Source: Pseudomonadota bacterium (GTDB lineage Bacteria > Pseudomonadota > Alphaproteobacteria > Sphingomonadales > Sphingomonadaceae). From it: DNA of 12,911 nt. Position numbers and translations under genes: made by a program. Shown piece by piece: positions 1 through 7,824 of this stretch; position 1 is the first letter of the stretch; each line of letters opens with the position of its first letter. The stretch covers positions 1-12,911 of the forward strand of contig JAEZQR010000048.1 of NCBI GenBank assembly GCA_023413015.1, read 5' to 3'. The notes beneath the pieces are model-generated. The model searched no databases. It was not told the origin of the DNA and saw only the letters and a program-made list of their open reading frames with translations.

Positions 1-345
1 GCCCGGGCCGCTGGGGTTCGGCCGGCCGGGACCGCCCGGCCGCGGACGTCCGGGCCCTGTCGGCCGCGCGTGCATCGGCGCCGGGCGGGGCGGGGGCGCG
101 TCGTTGCTCGAAACGGTGTAGCCATCCTTCATCAGCCGCGTGAACGCCGAGCGCACGCTTGAGGTGATCGCGGCCTGCAGCTCCTTCGGCAGGTCGGCGA
201 AGGTGGCGTTCGCATGCACCGCGTTCAGATCGCGCAGCAGCGTGTTCGGCATGCCCTTCGAGGCATCCTTAAGAGCGACGATCGCGTCGATGACGGCGGA
301 GAACACGATCTCCTGCATGACGTCGGTAGCTGATTTCTTCATCAT
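1..345 (-). CDS. Hypothetical protein, Pro/Gly/Arg-rich C-terminus (partial, runs off left edge)
   Basis: This is an open frame of 115 codons with no stop before the window edge, so the C-terminus is missing. I do not recognise the family. The first ~80 residues look like a compact helical domain (MQEIVFSAVIDAIVALKDAS, then DLPKELQAAITSSVRSAFTR). From about residue 83 the sequence becomes low-complexity Pro/Gly/Arg (PPPRPAP, then PGRPRPGGPGRPNPSGPG), probably disordered and possibly nucleic-acid or protein binding. There is no signal peptide. Two ATG codons lie in tandem at 345 and 342. A GGAGG on the minus strand sits 2 bases before the first and 5 before the second, so 342 may be the true start. 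It is transcribed divergently from the PhnA-like gene. The coding call rests on the ribosome site and the sensible amphipathic protein. The opposite-strand frame at 140-403 looks like a shadow of it. Confidence 0.65.
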   Translation of the reverse strand, partial: MMKKSATDVMQEIVFSAVIDAIVALKDASKGMPNTLLRDLNAVHANATFADLPKELQAAITSSVRSAFTRLMKDGYTVSSNDAPPPRPAPMHARPTGPGRPRPGGPGRPNPSGPG

Positions 346-508
346 GTCCTCCAACGCGCCGTCGCCGCGTTCGTCTCATCGCCGCGTGCATATGCCGAAA
401 TGATCTACCGTCAAGCCATGTCCGGGGCGATGAGGCGGATGGCGGCATTCCCCCAGCGGCCTTGCGGCCCTATGGGGTGATGCAATCGGAAGCATCGGAG
501 AGCGGGCC

Positions 509-814
509 TTGAGCGACAGCGACGACTATATCTACGACGAGGCCACGGGCGAGTGGACCAGCGCGGCCGATGCGGCCGCTCGTGGTGTATCCGCTTCCGG
601 CGTCGAGGTGCGCGATGCCGTCGGCAACCTGCTGGCCGACGGCGACAGCGTCACGCTGGTCAAGGACCTGAAGGTCAAGGGAACGACCCAGACGTTGCGG
701 CGCGGCACCGTCATCAAGTCGATCCGCCTGACCGGCGACGAACAGGAGATCGATTGCCGCTACGACGGTATCAAGGGCTTGGTGCTGCGCGCCGAGTTCG
801 TGAAGAAACGCTGA
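509..814 (+). CDS. PhnA/YjdM-like domain protein lacking the zinc ribbon (TTG start)
   Basis: This 101-residue protein matches the C-terminal domain of the PhnA/YjdM family. The stretches VRDAVGNLLADGDSVTLVKD (about residues 34-53), LKVKGTTQTLRRGTVIKSI and the closing LRAEFVKKR are typical. The fold is a small SH3-like beta domain. The family was once tied to alkylphosphonate use because of its E. coli locus, but its biochemical role is unsettled. E. coli YjdM carries an N-terminal zinc ribbon with two CxxC pairs. Here the equivalent segment (YIYDEATGEWTSAADAAARG) has no cysteine at all. The start is TTG at 509, chosen because GGAGAG lies 6 bases upstream at 497-502 and no in-frame ATG or GTG fits. 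The stop overlaps the ribosome site of the next gene, so the two are probably one transcript. The family call is firm; the function is not known. Confidence 0.85.
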   Translation: MSDSDDYIYDEATGEWTSAADAAARGVSASGVEVRDAVGNLLADGDSVTLVKDLKVKGTTQTLRRGTVIKSIRLTGDEQEIDCRYDGIKGLVLRAEFVKKR

Positions 815-826
815 GGACAAAATCGC

Positions 827-1087
827 ATGGACCTTGATGCACTCCTCCAACACTATTTCGAGACCCTCGATCCCGATACGATCGCTCCTGAGAAGTTCGA
901 AGCCGGCCTGGAGAAGCTGACGATCGACTTCGGCGTCGAGCAGGAGCCGGGCCGCCGCTTCGCACTCTGGGCGCTGATGGAAGTGTTCGGGATCGCGCCA
1001 TCGCCAGCCGACGCGTTCGAAGATCCGGCCCTGCGCCGGGTAGCGGAGGACTATCTCACCGCCGCCGCCCGACTGCTGCGCGAATAG
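827..1087 (+). CDS. Small conserved-looking hypothetical protein, acidic and helical
   Basis: This 86-residue protein follows the PhnA-like gene by 12 bases. Its ribosome site GAGGA (814-818 region) overlaps the upstream TGA stop and lies about 9 bases from the ATG, so translation of the two is probably coupled. I do not recognise a named family. The protein is predicted soluble and mostly helical: an acidic N-terminus (MDLDALLQHYFETLDPDTI), a central KLTIDFGVEQEPGRRFALWA segment, and a C-terminal helix ending RRVAEDYLTAAARLLRE. It has no signal peptide, no membrane span and no cysteine. The central FGVEQEPGRRFALW stretch looks like the part most likely to be conserved. The short length and absence of catalytic motifs suggest an adaptor or regulatory role, but this is only a guess. 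Codon use is in keeping with the neighbours. Confidence 0.75.
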   Translation: MDLDALLQHYFETLDPDTIAPEKFEAGLEKLTIDFGVEQEPGRRFALWALMEVFGIAPSPADAFEDPALRRVAEDYLTAAARLLRE

Positions 1088-1180
1088 CGCCCAAACCGCT
1101 GCCCGTTCCGGGCCTCGCAGAGGGGTTCCGTGCGGCGGGGAGGGCCGCTAAGGTCCGCGCCAAGCATAAGCTCGGGGAGA

Positions 1181-3301
1181 ATGGAATTGCGCAAGCTTGC
1201 CTTGCTTGCGGCCGGTGCCGCATCGTTGGTCGCCATCACCGCCGTCGCCCAGACCGCCGAGGACCCGTACCTCTGGCTCGAGGAGATCGAGGGCCCGCGT
1301 GCGCTCAATCAGGTGAGGGCCTGGAACAAGGCGACCGAGGACCTGCTGACCCAGGATCCGAAGTTCGCGCAATACGAGAGCCGCGCGCGGGCGATCCTCG
1401 ATGACGAGCAGCAGATCGCGACTCCCGACAAGGTGATGGGCGATCAGGTCGCCAACCTGTGGCGCGACGCCAGGAATCCCCGCGGCATCTGGCGTGTCTC
1501 GCCACTCGCCGCCTACCGTGCCGGCAAGCCCGAATGGCGGACGCTGATCGACGTCGACGCGCTCGGCAAGCAGGAGGGCAAGAGCTGGGTCTGGCACGGC
1601 GCCGACTGCCTCGCCCCCGACTATCGCCGCTGCCTCGTATCGCTGAGCCCCGGCGGCACCGATGCGGACGTCGTGCGCGAGTTCGACCTGCCTTCGGGCA
1701 AGTTCGTCGAGGGCGGGTTCGTGGTGCCCGAGGCGAAGAGCAACGTCGCCTGGGCGGACGCCGATACGCTGATCGTCGTCACCGACTACGGCCCCGACTC
1801 GCTCACCACTTCGGGCTACGGCCGCATCGCCAAGCTGTGGAAGCGCGGCACGCCGCTCAGCAGCGCGAAGACCGTGCTCGAGGGCGCCAAGACCGACGTG
1901 TCGATGGCACCGTTCGCGCGGCAGGACGGCGGCACGCGCTGGGCGTTTCTTCGCCGCGGCAAGACCTTCTGGACGTCCGAGTTGTCGCTGCTGAAGCCCG
2001 ACGGCCAGGTCGTGCGCACGCCGGTGCCTGAGGATGCCGATGTTCAGGACGTGATCGGCGGTCGGCTGATCGCGATGCTGCAGACGCCGCTCGCGGTGAG
2101 CGGACGTAGCTATCCGGAAGGCGCGCTTGTCGCCTACAGCCTCCCCGATATCGCCGCCGGTCGCATGCCCGCGCCCGAGCTGGTGATGGCGCCGAGCAAG
2201 ACCCAGGCGATCGAGGAGGTCGCGGCGTCCGACAATGTGCTGTGGGTGAAGGCGCTCGATGATGTGTCGGGCAAGCTGTTCGCGCTCCGGCGCCTGCCCA
2301 ACGGCAGCTGGGGGCGCACCGCCATCCCACTGGCCGCGAACAGCACCGTGCATCTGCTCGAGACCGCCGGCAAGCAGGATATCGCCTTCGCAACTGTCGA
2401 GGGGATGCTGACGCCGCCGGCGCTCTATGCCATCGAGCCCGGCGCGAAGCCGGCGCTGGTCCAGAGCCTGCCGGCGAAGTTCGACGCGAGCCAGTTCAGC
2501 GTCGAGCAGCGCTTCGCCACCTCGAAGGACGGCACGCGCGTGCCCTATTTCCTCGTGCGCAAAAAGGGCGTGAAGGGGCCGGTCCCGACGCTGATCCATG
2601 CCTATGGCGGCTTCCGCGCCGCGCAGACGCCGGGCTACCTCACCGGTCAGCCGTACCGCGCCGGCCCCTTGGGCATGTTCATGGTCGAAGAGGGCGACGC
2701 CTATGTCCTCGCCAACATCCGTGGCGGCGGCGAGTACGGCCCGGCTTGGCACCGCGCCGCGCTCCGCGAGAACCGGCAGCGGAGCTTCGACGATCTGCAC
2801 GCGGTGGCCGAGGATCTGATCCGCACCGGGGTCAGCGCCAAGGGCAAGCTCGGCATTTCGGGCCGCTCGAACGGCGGCGTGCTGGTCGGCGCGGCGCTCA
2901 CCCAGCGGCCGGACCTCTATTCGGCGGTGATCTCGGGCTCGCCGCTTCATGATATGAAGCGCTATTCGCATCTGCTCGCCGGCGCGTCGTGGATGGGCGA
3001 ATATGGCGATCCCGACAAGCCCGAGGATTGGGCGTTCATCTCCAAATACTCGCCGTACCAGAATGTGAAGCCCGGCGTGAAATATCCGGCGGTGTTCTTC
3101 TACAGCTCGACCAAGGACGACCGCGTCCATCCTGGCCATGCCCGCAAGCTGGCGGCGCGGCTGGGTGAGTATGGCAACCGCTTCTACTTCCATGAATATC
3201 TCGAAGGCGGCCATTCGGTGGGCGCCGACCATGCCGAGGATGCGCACCGCGCGGCGCTGCTGATGGCCTACCTCAAGCGCGAACTGGGAGGCGCCAAATG
3301 A
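1181..3301 (+). CDS. Secreted S9 family (prolyl oligopeptidase-type) serine peptidase
   Basis: This is a 706-residue serine peptidase of the prolyl oligopeptidase clan, which cleaves short peptides, often after proline. A signal peptide covers residues 1-23 (hydrophobic LALLAAGAASLVAITAVA, cleavage after AVA), so it acts in the periplasm or outside. The family N-terminal motif DPYLWLEEIEG follows at 28-38. A beta-propeller-type region spans roughly 70-440 and the alpha/beta hydrolase domain 445-706. The catalytic triad is visible: Ser563 in GRSNGG, Asp646 (or 647) in TKDDRVHPGH and His678 in EGGHSVG. The NIRGGGEYGPAWH motif of the active-site region is also present. I chose ATG 1181 over GTG 1130 because it starts exactly at the signal peptide and has GGGGAGA just upstream, although the spacing is very short. 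The TGA overlaps the next ATG by 4 bases. Substrate specificity within S9 cannot be read from sequence alone. Confidence 0.93.
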   Translation: MELRKLALLAAGAASLVAITAVAQTAEDPYLWLEEIEGPRALNQVRAWNKATEDLLTQDPKFAQYESRARAILDDEQQIATPDKVMGDQVANLWRDARNPRGIWRVSPLAAYRAGKPEWRTLIDVDALGKQEGKSWVWHGADCLAPDYRRCLVSLSPGGTDADVVREFDLPSGKFVEGGFVVPEAKSNVAWADADTLIVVTDYGPDSLTTSGYGRIAKLWKRGTPLSSAKTVLEGAKTDVSMAPFARQDGGTRWAFLRRGKTFWTSELSLLKPDGQVVRTPVPEDADVQDVIGGRLIAMLQTPLAVSGRSYPEGALVAYSLPDIAAGRMPAPELVMAPSKTQAIEEVAASDNVLWVKALDDVSGKLFALRRLPNGSWGRTAIPLAANSTVHLLETAGKQDIAFATVEGMLTPPALYAIEPGAKPALVQSLPAKFDASQFSVEQRFATSKDGTRVPYFLVRKKGVKGPVPTLIHAYGGFRAAQTPGYLTGQPYRAGPLGMFMVEEGDAYVLANIRGGGEYGPAWHRAALRENRQRSFDDLHAVAEDLIRTGVSAKGKLGISGRSNGGVLVGAALTQRPDLYSAVISGSPLHDMKRYSHLLAGASWMGEYGDPDKPEDWAFISKYSPYQNVKPGVKYPAVFFYSSTKDDRVHPGHARKLAARLGEYGNRFYFHEYLEGGHSVGADHAEDAHRAALLMAYLKRELGGAK

Positions 3302-5127
3302 TCCGCAAGCTTCTTCTGGGCACGGCTGCATCGCTGGCGCTTGCCGGTTGCGCGAGCACCGGGACCCCTGTTGCCACGTCGGCTGCAGCGGTTGCCACGC
3401 CGGCCGAGGCGAGCCCGAGCGAGCAGCTGCGTGCGCTGTTCGCCGCGAGCGACGAGGCCAGCCTCAAGCGCAATCCGGTGTCGGCGCTGTTCCGCGGCGA
3501 CACGCGCTATGCCGACCGGCTCGGCGATTTCATCACCGATGAATATTATGCCGCCGAGCGTTCGGCGGCCGAGAGCGATCTCGCGGCGCTCGCGCGCATC
3601 GACCGCTCGAAGCTCACGCCGGACGAGCAGATCGCCTACGATACGTTCAAATGGCAGCGCGACCTTGATCTGCGCGGCCTGCAGCCGGAACTGCTGGCGC
3701 TGACCGCCGTCCGGCCGATCGACCATTTCAACGGCTTTCACACCTTCTTCTCCGAGCTGAATTCGGGCGAGAGCGCGGCGCCATTCAAGACGGCCGCCGA
3801 TTACGAGAACGGGCTGAAACGCGCCGCCGATTTCGTCCGCCTGACCGACACTGCCATCGCGCGGATGAAGCAGGGCCTCGCCTCGGGCGTGGTGCAGCCG
3901 AAGCTGGTGATGGAGAATGTGCTCGGCCAGCTCGACGCGATGCTCGCCGAGGGCGTTGAAACCAGCGCCTTCTATCGTCCGATCACCAAGTTCCCGGCTG
4001 ATATCCCGGCCTCCGACCAGGCGCGGCTGAAAGCGGCCTACACCGCCTCGATCCGCGACGAGATCCGGCCAGCGCTGACCCGCCTGCGCGACTTCATCAA
4101 GACCGAGTATTTGCCCAAGGCACGCCCGTCGGTCGGCCTGCGCGACATGAAGGGCGGACCGGAGCTTTATCGCTACCTCGTCGAGCAGCAGACCACGACG
4201 ACGCTGACGCCGGACCAGATCCACCAGATCGGCCTCGATCAGGTGGCGGCCTTCCATGCCGAAATGGAGAAGGTGAAGGCGCAGGTCGGCTTCAAGGGCA
4301 CGCTCCCGCAGTTCTTCGAGCATCTGCGCACCGACCCGCAGTTCAAGCCGAAGTCGCGCGAATGGCTGCAGGCGCAGTATGTTGCGGTCGGCAAGCAGGT
4401 CGATGCGAACATCAACAAGCTGTTCTCGACGTTGCCGAAGACGCCGCTCGAGATCAAGCCGACGCCGGAACTGACCGAAAAGGGCGCCGCCCGCGGCGAG
4501 TACCGGTCCGGCACGCCGGATGGCTCGCGGCCCGGTGTCTTCTATTTCAACGCCTACGACCTGCCGTCGCGGATCACGCCGGCCATCGCCACCCTCTACC
4601 TGCACGAGGGTGCGCCGGGGCACCATTTCCAGATCAGCCTCGCGCAGGAAAACACCAACCTGCCGAACTTCATGCGCTTCGGTGGTCCGACCGCGTTCGT
4701 CGAAGGCTGGGGCCTCTATTCGGAGAGCCTCGGCAAGGAGCTCGGCGTGCTCGACGATCCGTACCAGTATTTCGGCTACCTCGACTCGCAGCTGTTCCGC
4801 GCCATCCGTCTCGTCGTCGACACTGGTATCCACACCAAGGGCTGGACCCGCGATCAGTCGATCCAGTACATCCTCGACAACAGCTCGCGCGGCCGCAGCA
4901 ACGCCACGGCGGAGACCGAGCGCTACATCGCCAATCCGGGCCAGGCGCTGAGCTACATGATCGGCGCGCGGAAGATCCGCGAGCTGCGCACGCGGGCCGA
5001 GCAGGCGCTGGGCGACAAGTTCGATCCGCGCGAATTCCACGCGCAGGTGCTGATGACCGGCGCGCTGCCGCTCGCGGTTCTGGAAGCCAAGATCGACCGC
5101 TGGATCGCGGAGAAGAAGCGCGGCTGA
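3298..5127 (+). CDS. DUF885 family zinc-hydrolase-like lipoprotein, copy A
   Basis: This is a 609-residue member of the DUF885 family. A lipobox LALAGC places the lipidated cysteine at residue 18. The +2 residue is alanine, not aspartate, which by the usual Lol rule favours the outer membrane. A low-complexity Ala/Thr linker follows to about residue 40. The metal-binding signature HEGAPGHH is at 436-443, and EGW at 469-471 supplies a likely third ligand (Glu469), a gluzincin-like arrangement, so a metallopeptidase or related hydrolase is likely. GTPDGSRPGVFYFNAYDLPS just upstream is also shared with copy B. The start overlaps the S9 peptidase stop as ATGA, implying coupled translation. Its closest visible relative is the next gene: the last ~170 residues are about three quarters identical by eye. 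The substrate is unknown; peptides released by the S9 enzyme are an attractive but unproven idea. Confidence 0.92.
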   Translation: MIRKLLLGTAASLALAGCASTGTPVATSAAAVATPAEASPSEQLRALFAASDEASLKRNPVSALFRGDTRYADRLGDFITDEYYAAERSAAESDLAALARIDRSKLTPDEQIAYDTFKWQRDLDLRGLQPELLALTAVRPIDHFNGFHTFFSELNSGESAAPFKTAADYENGLKRAADFVRLTDTAIARMKQGLASGVVQPKLVMENVLGQLDAMLAEGVETSAFYRPITKFPADIPASDQARLKAAYTASIRDEIRPALTRLRDFIKTEYLPKARPSVGLRDMKGGPELYRYLVEQQTTTTLTPDQIHQIGLDQVAAFHAEMEKVKAQVGFKGTLPQFFEHLRTDPQFKPKSREWLQAQYVAVGKQVDANINKLFSTLPKTPLEIKPTPELTEKGAARGEYRSGTPDGSRPGVFYFNAYDLPSRITPAIATLYLHEGAPGHHFQISLAQENTNLPNFMRFGGPTAFVEGWGLYSESLGKELGVLDDPYQYFGYLDSQLFRAIRLVVDTGIHTKGWTRDQSIQYILDNSSRGRSNATAETERYIANPGQALSYMIGARKIRELRTRAEQALGDKFDPREFHAQVLMTGALPLAVLEAKIDRWIAEKKRG

Positions 5128-5158
5128 TCCGCGTCGAACGATATCGGGGAGAAATCGC

Positions 5159-6994
5159 ATGACCTTTCGCTTCGGCCTCGCGGCGTCCGCGCTCGCGCTG
5201 GCACTTGCTTCCACCGGCTGCGCGACGGCGCCCGCCGATCATGCAGCCGCTGCTACACCGGTTGCTCAGCCGGCCGCGAACAGCGCGTCGGAGCGTCTGC
5301 ATGCACTGTTCGCCGCCAGCGACGCGGCGAGCCTCCAGCGCAATCCGATCGAGGCGCTCTATCGCGGCGATCTGCGCTTCGCCGACCGCTACGTCGATCG
5401 CACGAGCGACGTGTACCTCGCTGCCGAGCGCGCAGCAGCCGAATCCGATCTGGCCGAACTGGGGCGCATCGACCGCGCTACGCTGAGCCCGGACGAGCAG
5501 ATCGCCTACGACGTATTCAAGTGGCAACGGACGAACGACCTGCGCGGGCTCCAGCCCGACATGCTGGCGCTGACCATCGTCCGGCCGATCGACCATATGG
5601 GCGGATTCCACACCAACTTCGCCGAGCTCAGCTCGGGCGAGGGGATCGCGCCGTACAAGACCGTCGCCGACTATGAGGCGGGCCTGAAGCGCTTCGGCGG
5701 TTTCGTCGGCCAAGCCGACAACGTCATCGCCCGCCTGCGCCAGGGCATGGCATCGGGCGTCGTCCAGCCGAAGCTGGTGATGAACAACGTGCTGCGCCAG
5801 CTCGACACGATGATCGGCGAGGGCGTCGAGGGCAGCAGCTTCTACCGGCCGATCACCAAATTCCCCGCGGATATGCCCGCAGCCGATCAGGCGCGCCTGA
5901 AGGCCGCCTATGCCGACGCGATCCGTACCCAGCTCCTGCCGGCGCTGACGCGGCTGCGCGACTTCATCCGCACCGAATATCTGCCGAAGGCGCGCGACAG
6001 CGTCGGGCTGCTCGACATGAAGGGCGGGCCCGAGCTTTACCGCTACCTGGTGGAATCCCGCACCACCGTCGCGATGGACCCCGAGGAGATCCATCAGCTC
6101 GGCCTGCGCGAGGTCGCCCGCATCGACGCCGAGATGGAGAAGGTGAAGGCGCAGGTCGGCTTCAAAGGCACGCTGAAGCAGTTCTTCGACCACATCCGCA
6201 CCGACCCCAAGTTCAAGCCGGCATCGAAGCAGGCGCTGACCGAAGGCTATTATGAGATCGGCAAGAAGGTCGATGCGCGTATCGGTGAGCTGTTCTCGAC
6301 GCTGCCCAAGTCGCGCCTCGAAATCCGCCCCGTGCCGCCGCTCACCGAGAAGGGCGCCGCCGGCGGCTCCTACGAGTCCGGCACGCCCGACGGCTCGCGG
6401 CCGGGCGTCTTCTACTTCAACAGCTATGATCTGCCGTCGCGCACCACGCCCGGCATGGAAACACTCTACCTGCACGAGGGCGCGCCCGGGCACCATTTCC
6501 AGATCAGCCTCGCGCAGGAGAACACCAGCCTGCCGAACTTCATGCGGTTCGGCGGCAACGGCGCCTTCGTCGAAGGCTGGGCACTCTACGTGCAGGACCT
6601 CGGCCCGGCGCTCGGCCTCTACAAGGACCCGTACGCCTACTTCGGCTACTTGGATTCGGAGCGGTTCCGCGCCGTCCGCCTCGTCGTCGACACCGGCCTC
6701 CACACCAAGGGCTGGACCCGCGATCAGGCGATCCAGTACATGCTCGACAACACCTCGCGCGGGAAGACCAGCGTCACCGACGAGGTCGAGCGCTACATCG
6801 CCTGGCCGGGTCAGGCGCTGTCGTACAAGATCGGCCAGCTCAAGATCCGCGAGCTGCGCGCGAGGGCCGAGCGCGAACTCGGAAACAAGTTCGACATCCG
6901 CGACTTCCACCATCAGGTGCTGATGACCGGCGCGCTGCCGCTCGCCGTGCTCGAAACCAAGATCGACCGCTGGATCGCGAGCAAGAAGGCATGA
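5159..6994 (+). CDS. DUF885 family zinc-hydrolase-like lipoprotein, copy B
   Basis: This is a 611-residue paralogue of the preceding gene, colinear from the lipobox to the C-terminus. The signal is MTFRFGLAASALALALASTGC, with the lipid-modified cysteine at 21 and alanine at +2, again suggesting the outer membrane. HEGAPGHH is at 439-446 and the partner glutamate is Glu472 in EGW, so both copies keep the putative zinc site and neither looks degenerate. The gap to copy A is 31 bases and holds the ribosome site GGGGAGA shortly before the ATG. The ATGA at 6991 joins it to nadC. Differences concentrate in the N-terminal linker and in loops, for example GPTAFVEGWGLYSESLGKEL in A against GNGAFVEGWALYVQDLGPAL in B, near the metal site. 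This may mean changed substrate preference. Tandem gene duplication is the simplest origin. Confidence 0.92.
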   Translation: MTFRFGLAASALALALASTGCATAPADHAAAATPVAQPAANSASERLHALFAASDAASLQRNPIEALYRGDLRFADRYVDRTSDVYLAAERAAAESDLAELGRIDRATLSPDEQIAYDVFKWQRTNDLRGLQPDMLALTIVRPIDHMGGFHTNFAELSSGEGIAPYKTVADYEAGLKRFGGFVGQADNVIARLRQGMASGVVQPKLVMNNVLRQLDTMIGEGVEGSSFYRPITKFPADMPAADQARLKAAYADAIRTQLLPALTRLRDFIRTEYLPKARDSVGLLDMKGGPELYRYLVESRTTVAMDPEEIHQLGLREVARIDAEMEKVKAQVGFKGTLKQFFDHIRTDPKFKPASKQALTEGYYEIGKKVDARIGELFSTLPKSRLEIRPVPPLTEKGAAGGSYESGTPDGSRPGVFYFNSYDLPSRTTPGMETLYLHEGAPGHHFQISLAQENTSLPNFMRFGGNGAFVEGWALYVQDLGPALGLYKDPYAYFGYLDSERFRAVRLVVDTGLHTKGWTRDQAIQYMLDNTSRGKTSVTDEVERYIAWPGQALSYKIGQLKIRELRARAERELGNKFDIRDFHHQVLMTGALPLAVLETKIDRWIASKKA

Positions 6995-7824
6995 ACCTAG
7001 CCGGCTTCGACATCGACGCGTTCGTGCGCGCCACCCTCGCCGAGGACATGGGCGAGGAGGGCGACCGCACCTCGCAGGCGGTGATCCCGGCCGATGCCAC
7101 GCTCGACGCGGTGATGGACAGCCGCGATGCGGTGGTGGTCGCCGGTCTGCCGATCGCCGAAGCCTTCTTCCGCGCGCTCGATCCGCAAGTCCGGATCGAG
7201 CGGCTGGTCGAGGACGGCACCAAGGTCGCGGCCGGCACCGACCTGATGCGGATCAGCGGTAACGCGCGCGCGCTGCTCACCGCCGAGCGGTCCGCGCTCA
7301 ACACCGTGCAGCACCTGACCGGCATCGCGACGCTGACGCGGCAATATGTCGATGCCATCGCGGGCACCGGCTGCATCCTGCTCGACACGCGCAAGACGCT
7401 GCCCGGCCTGCGCGTGCTGGAGAAGTACGCCACGCGCATGGGCGGGGCCACCAACCACCGGATGCGCCTCGACGACGGCGTGATGATCAAGGACAACCAC
7501 ATCGCGGTCGCCGGCGGCGTCGAGCCGGCAGTGCGTGCGGCCAAGGCCGCCGGCCTCAGGGATGTGGTGGTGGAGGTCGACCGGATCGACCAGATCGAGC
7601 CGGCGCTCGCCGCCGGCGCCGACCGGCTGCTGCTCGACAACATGGGTCCCGAGACCTTGCGCGAGGCGGTGAAGCTGGTTGCCGGCCGCGTACCAACGGA
7701 GGCTTCGGGCGGCGTCCGCCTCGACACGATCCGCGCGATCGCCGAGAGCGGCGTCACCTATGTCTCGGTCGGGCGCATCACCCAGTCGGCCCCCGCCGCC
7801 GACATCGGCCTCGACTTCGCCTAG
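6991..7824 (+). CDS. nadC: Quinolinate phosphoribosyltransferase (carboxylating)
   Basis: NadC converts quinolinate and PRPP to nicotinate mononucleotide, CO2 and pyrophosphate, the entry into the common part of NAD synthesis, in the cytosol. The 277-residue length is standard. The active-site blocks are present in order: TAERSALNTVQHLTGIAT (97-114, with Arg100), DTRKTLPGLR (132-141, with Arg134 and Lys135), GGATNHRMRL (151-160, with His156 and Arg157), IKDNH (166-170), EVD (195-197), LLDNMG (214-219), EASGGV (237-242) and VSVGRITQSAP near the end. No substitutions at expected catalytic positions are evident. ATG 6991 overlaps the DUF885 copy B stop by 4 bases, so nadC sits at the end of a peptidase operon. 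The nadA and nadB genes are not in this window. The stop lies in a CTAG shared with the convergent DUF4112 gene. Confidence 0.96.
   Translation: MNLAGFDIDAFVRATLAEDMGEEGDRTSQAVIPADATLDAVMDSRDAVVVAGLPIAEAFFRALDPQVRIERLVEDGTKVAAGTDLMRISGNARALLTAERSALNTVQHLTGIATLTRQYVDAIAGTGCILLDTRKTLPGLRVLEKYATRMGGATNHRMRLDDGVMIKDNHIAVAGGVEPAVRAAKAAGLRDVVVEVDRIDQIEPALAAGADRLLLDNMGPETLREAVKLVAGRVPTEASGGVRLDTIRAIAESGVTYVSVGRITQSAPAADIGLDFA

Noticed and set aside
346..508. Regulatory structure in the gap between the left-edge gene and the PhnA-like gene
   Set aside because: Apart from the two ribosome sites, I found only 4-5 bp dyads (for example GATGC...GCATC at 479-496) and no convincing promoter boxes.
1101..1113. 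A GCCCG-TTC-CGGGC hairpin after the 86-residue gene
   Set aside because: Only a 5-bp stem without a T-tract, which is expected by chance at this GC content.
1130..1180. An earlier GTG start for the S9 peptidase
   Set aside because: It would bury the signal peptide behind 17 Arg/Gly/Ser-rich residues. ATG 1181 begins exactly at the signal peptide.
1148..6913. Very long minus-strand open frames (1148-3331, 3268-5214, 4670-6913) opposite the peptidase genes and DUF885 copies
   Set aside because: They are antisense shadows produced by high-GC codon use. Their translations are Arg/Ala/Leu-rich with no family motifs, whereas the plus-strand proteins show complete catalytic signatures.
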